A stretch of DNA of 11,962 nucleotides, taken from positions 1 through 11,962 of the forward strand of contig USIB01000040.1 in the NCBI GenBank assembly GCA_900554615.1, in the 5' to 3' direction. Numbering within the stretch: position 1 is the stretch's first letter; every line of letters starts with the position of its first letter. Positions 10,688 to 11,962 of the stretch are shown here, piece after piece. The notes under the pieces were generated by a model. That model did no database searches and had not been told where the DNA came from. It saw only the letters and a list, made by a program, of their open reading frames with translations. The translations under genes were made by a program, and so were the position numbers. Source of the stretch: an uncultured Mycoplasmatota bacterium (GTDB taxonomy: Bacteria > Bacillota_I > Bacilli_A > RF39 > UBA660).

Positions 10688-11899
10688 ATGAAATTATATG
10701 ACGATTTAGTATGGAGAGGATTAATAAAAGACTTTTCAAGTCCAGATTTGATAGATAAGTTAAACAATGAAAAATTAACATTCTATATAGGAACAGACCC
10801 TACTGCTGATTCATTACATCTAGGACATTTATCAAGTTTTTTAATCAGTAAGAGATTAAAAGATTACGGTCATAATCCAATCCTATTAGTAGGAGGAGGA
10901 ACAGGTTTAATCGGAGACCCAAGACCAACAGCAGAAAGAGATACAATAGTAAAAGAAGAGTTATTTAAAAATACAGAATGCTTAAAAAATCAAGTACAAA
11001 GACTATTTGGTTTCAAAGTAGTAAATAACTACGATTGGATAAAAGATATTTCCGCTATCGACTTCTTAAGAGACTATGGAAAACACTTCAATGTAAATTA
11101 CATGATTAATAAAGATATAGTAAGAAGAAGATTAGAAAGTGGTATCACTTACTGTGAAATGTCTTACATGATATTACAAAGTTTAGACTTCTTACATCTA
11201 AATAAAGAATATGGTTGCACACTTCAAGTTGCAGGCTCAGACCAATGGGGAAACATAACTGCTGGTATTGACCTAATAAGAAAGAAAACAGGACAAGAAG
11301 CATATGGTTTCACAATGCCATTAATACTAGATAAGTTTGGAAATAAGTTTGGAAAAAGTGAAGGAAATGCACTATGGATAGACAAAAATAAAACTTCACC
11401 TTATGAAATATACCAATACCTAGTAAACACAGATGACTCAAAAGTAGTAGAATACCTAAAAGTATTTACCTTCTTATCCCATGAAGAAATTGATAGATTA
11501 GAAGAAATGACAAAAACACAGCCAGAAAAAAGAGAAGCCCAAAAAGCACTTGCTAACGAAGTAGTAAGATTCTTACATGGTGAAGAAGAACTACAAGAAG
11601 CAATCAAACTAACAGAATGCCTATTTACTGGTAATGTAAAAGATTTAACTGATGAAGAAATAGAAACAGTATTTAAAGGAATGCCAACATTTACTTCTTC
11701 AAAAGACACAATAATAAATATAATGATAAATAGTGGTATTGCGTCTTCAAAAAGAGAAGCAAGAGAATTCCTATCAAATAATGCAATCACTCTAGATGGA
11801 GAAGTAATAAATGATGAAAATCATCTAGTAGACAATACAAGAAAAAATCATATCATCAGAAGAGGAAAGAAAAAATACTACTTAATTAAAATAAACTAA
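10688..11899 (+). CDS. tyrS: Tyrosyl-tRNA synthetase
   Basis: Charges tRNA-Tyr with tyrosine in the cytoplasm. The 403 residues are of normal bacterial length. The class I catalytic core has YIGTDPTADSLHLGHL (33-48) with the HLGH signature at 44-47, GDPRPTAER (77-85), the tyrosine-pocket YCEMSYMILQSLDF (155-168), GSDQWGNI (183-190), and KFGKS at 220-224. An anticodon-binding domain and a C-terminal S4-like RNA-binding domain (about 335-403, with SGIASSKREAREFLSNNAI) follow. The start at 10688 has AAGGAG (10673-10678) nine bases upstream, just past the T-box terminator. Expression is therefore expected to rise when tRNA-Tyr is uncharged. A hairpin follows the stop codon. Confidence 0.98.
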   Translation: MKLYDDLVWRGLIKDFSSPDLIDKLNNEKLTFYIGTDPTADSLHLGHLSSFLISKRLKDYGHNPILLVGGGTGLIGDPRPTAERDTIVKEELFKNTECLKNQVQRLFGFKVVNNYDWIKDISAIDFLRDYGKHFNVNYMINKDIVRRRLESGITYCEMSYMILQSLDFLHLNKEYGCTLQVAGSDQWGNITAGIDLIRKKTGQEAYGFTMPLILDKFGNKFGKSEGNALWIDKNKTSPYEIYQYLVNTDDSKVVEYLKVFTFLSHEEIDRLEEMTKTQPEKREAQKALANEVVRFLHGEEELQEAIKLTECLFTGNVKDLTDEEIETVFKGMPTFTSSKDTIINIMINSGIASSKREAREFLSNNAITLDGEVINDENHLVDNTRKNHIIRRGKKKYYLIKIN

Positions 11900-11900
11900 A

Positions 11901-11918
11901 GTTCATTATAAAATGAAC
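11901..11918 (+). terminator. Hairpin after tyrS
   Basis: GTTCATT (11901-11907) and AATGAAC (11912-11918) form a 7-bp stem with a four-base loop, one base after the tyrS stop codon. Only CCTTTGTC follows, so it is a weak terminator candidate. A second, weaker pair, GACT/AGTC, lies within 11929-11955. Confidence 0.45.
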
Positions 11919-11962
11919 CCTTTGTCAAGGACTAAATAAAAAAAGTCTAATTAAGTAATGGA

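Noticed and set aside
11905..11928. Minus-strand promoter TTGACA ... TATAAT after tyrS
   Set aside because: The boxes are perfect but only 12 bases apart, too close for sigma-A, and the TATAAT is formed by the tyrS hairpin.

Overview
The window is very AT-rich and carries compact housekeeping genes with strong purine-rich ribosome sites, a tyrosine T-box leader, the ywiB-argS gene pair, and a prfA-prmC pair with an 8-nt gap. TGA is used as a stop. This fits a low-GC Bacillota bacterium, probably one of the small-genome gut Bacilli related to RF39 or Erysipelotrichales. The taxonomic placement is inference.

Layout. Positions 1-915 (minus) hold ywiB/DUF1934 overlapping the 5' part of argS, which runs off the window edge. 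Positions 1007-2980 (plus) hold a class A penicillin-binding protein ending in a hairpin. Positions 3110-7001 (minus) hold a complete diversity-generating retroelement (DGR). In transcription order it has a membrane-anchored target gene with a C-terminal variable repeat (VR), a hairpin, a non-coding template repeat (TR) with spacer, an Avd-like accessory gene, and a reverse transcriptase gene overlapping avd by 14 nt. TR and VR are 101-bp copies that differ at 18 sites. Every one of the 18 is an adenine in the TR when read on the sense strand, which is the hallmark of DGR mutagenic retrohoming.

Just upstream of the target gene (7032-7295, minus) is a short leader-like unit: a promoter, a strong ribosome site, a 53-codon ORF containing a run of ten G, and a long hairpin that overlaps the ORF's stop codon. 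This looks like a possible phase-variable attenuator in front of the diversified gene. Further along the minus strand are prmC and prfA (release-factor methyltransferase and release factor 1) and an unrecognised 147-residue protein with its own promoter and terminator. The stretch 9597-10687 is mostly non-coding. It holds three copies of a 15-bp repeat at a 33-bp period, a truncated XRE-family repressor fragment, two adjacent imperfect hairpins, and the promoter and T-box leader of tyrS. tyrS (10688-11899, plus) closes the window.

How it fits together. The DGR would copy TR RNA through error-prone reverse transcription (RT plus Avd) and write the mutated copy into the VR, so that the exposed C-terminal end of a surface-anchored protein varies. 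The element sits between core cell-wall and translation genes with no phage genes in view, so it appears to be a chromosomal, cellular DGR.
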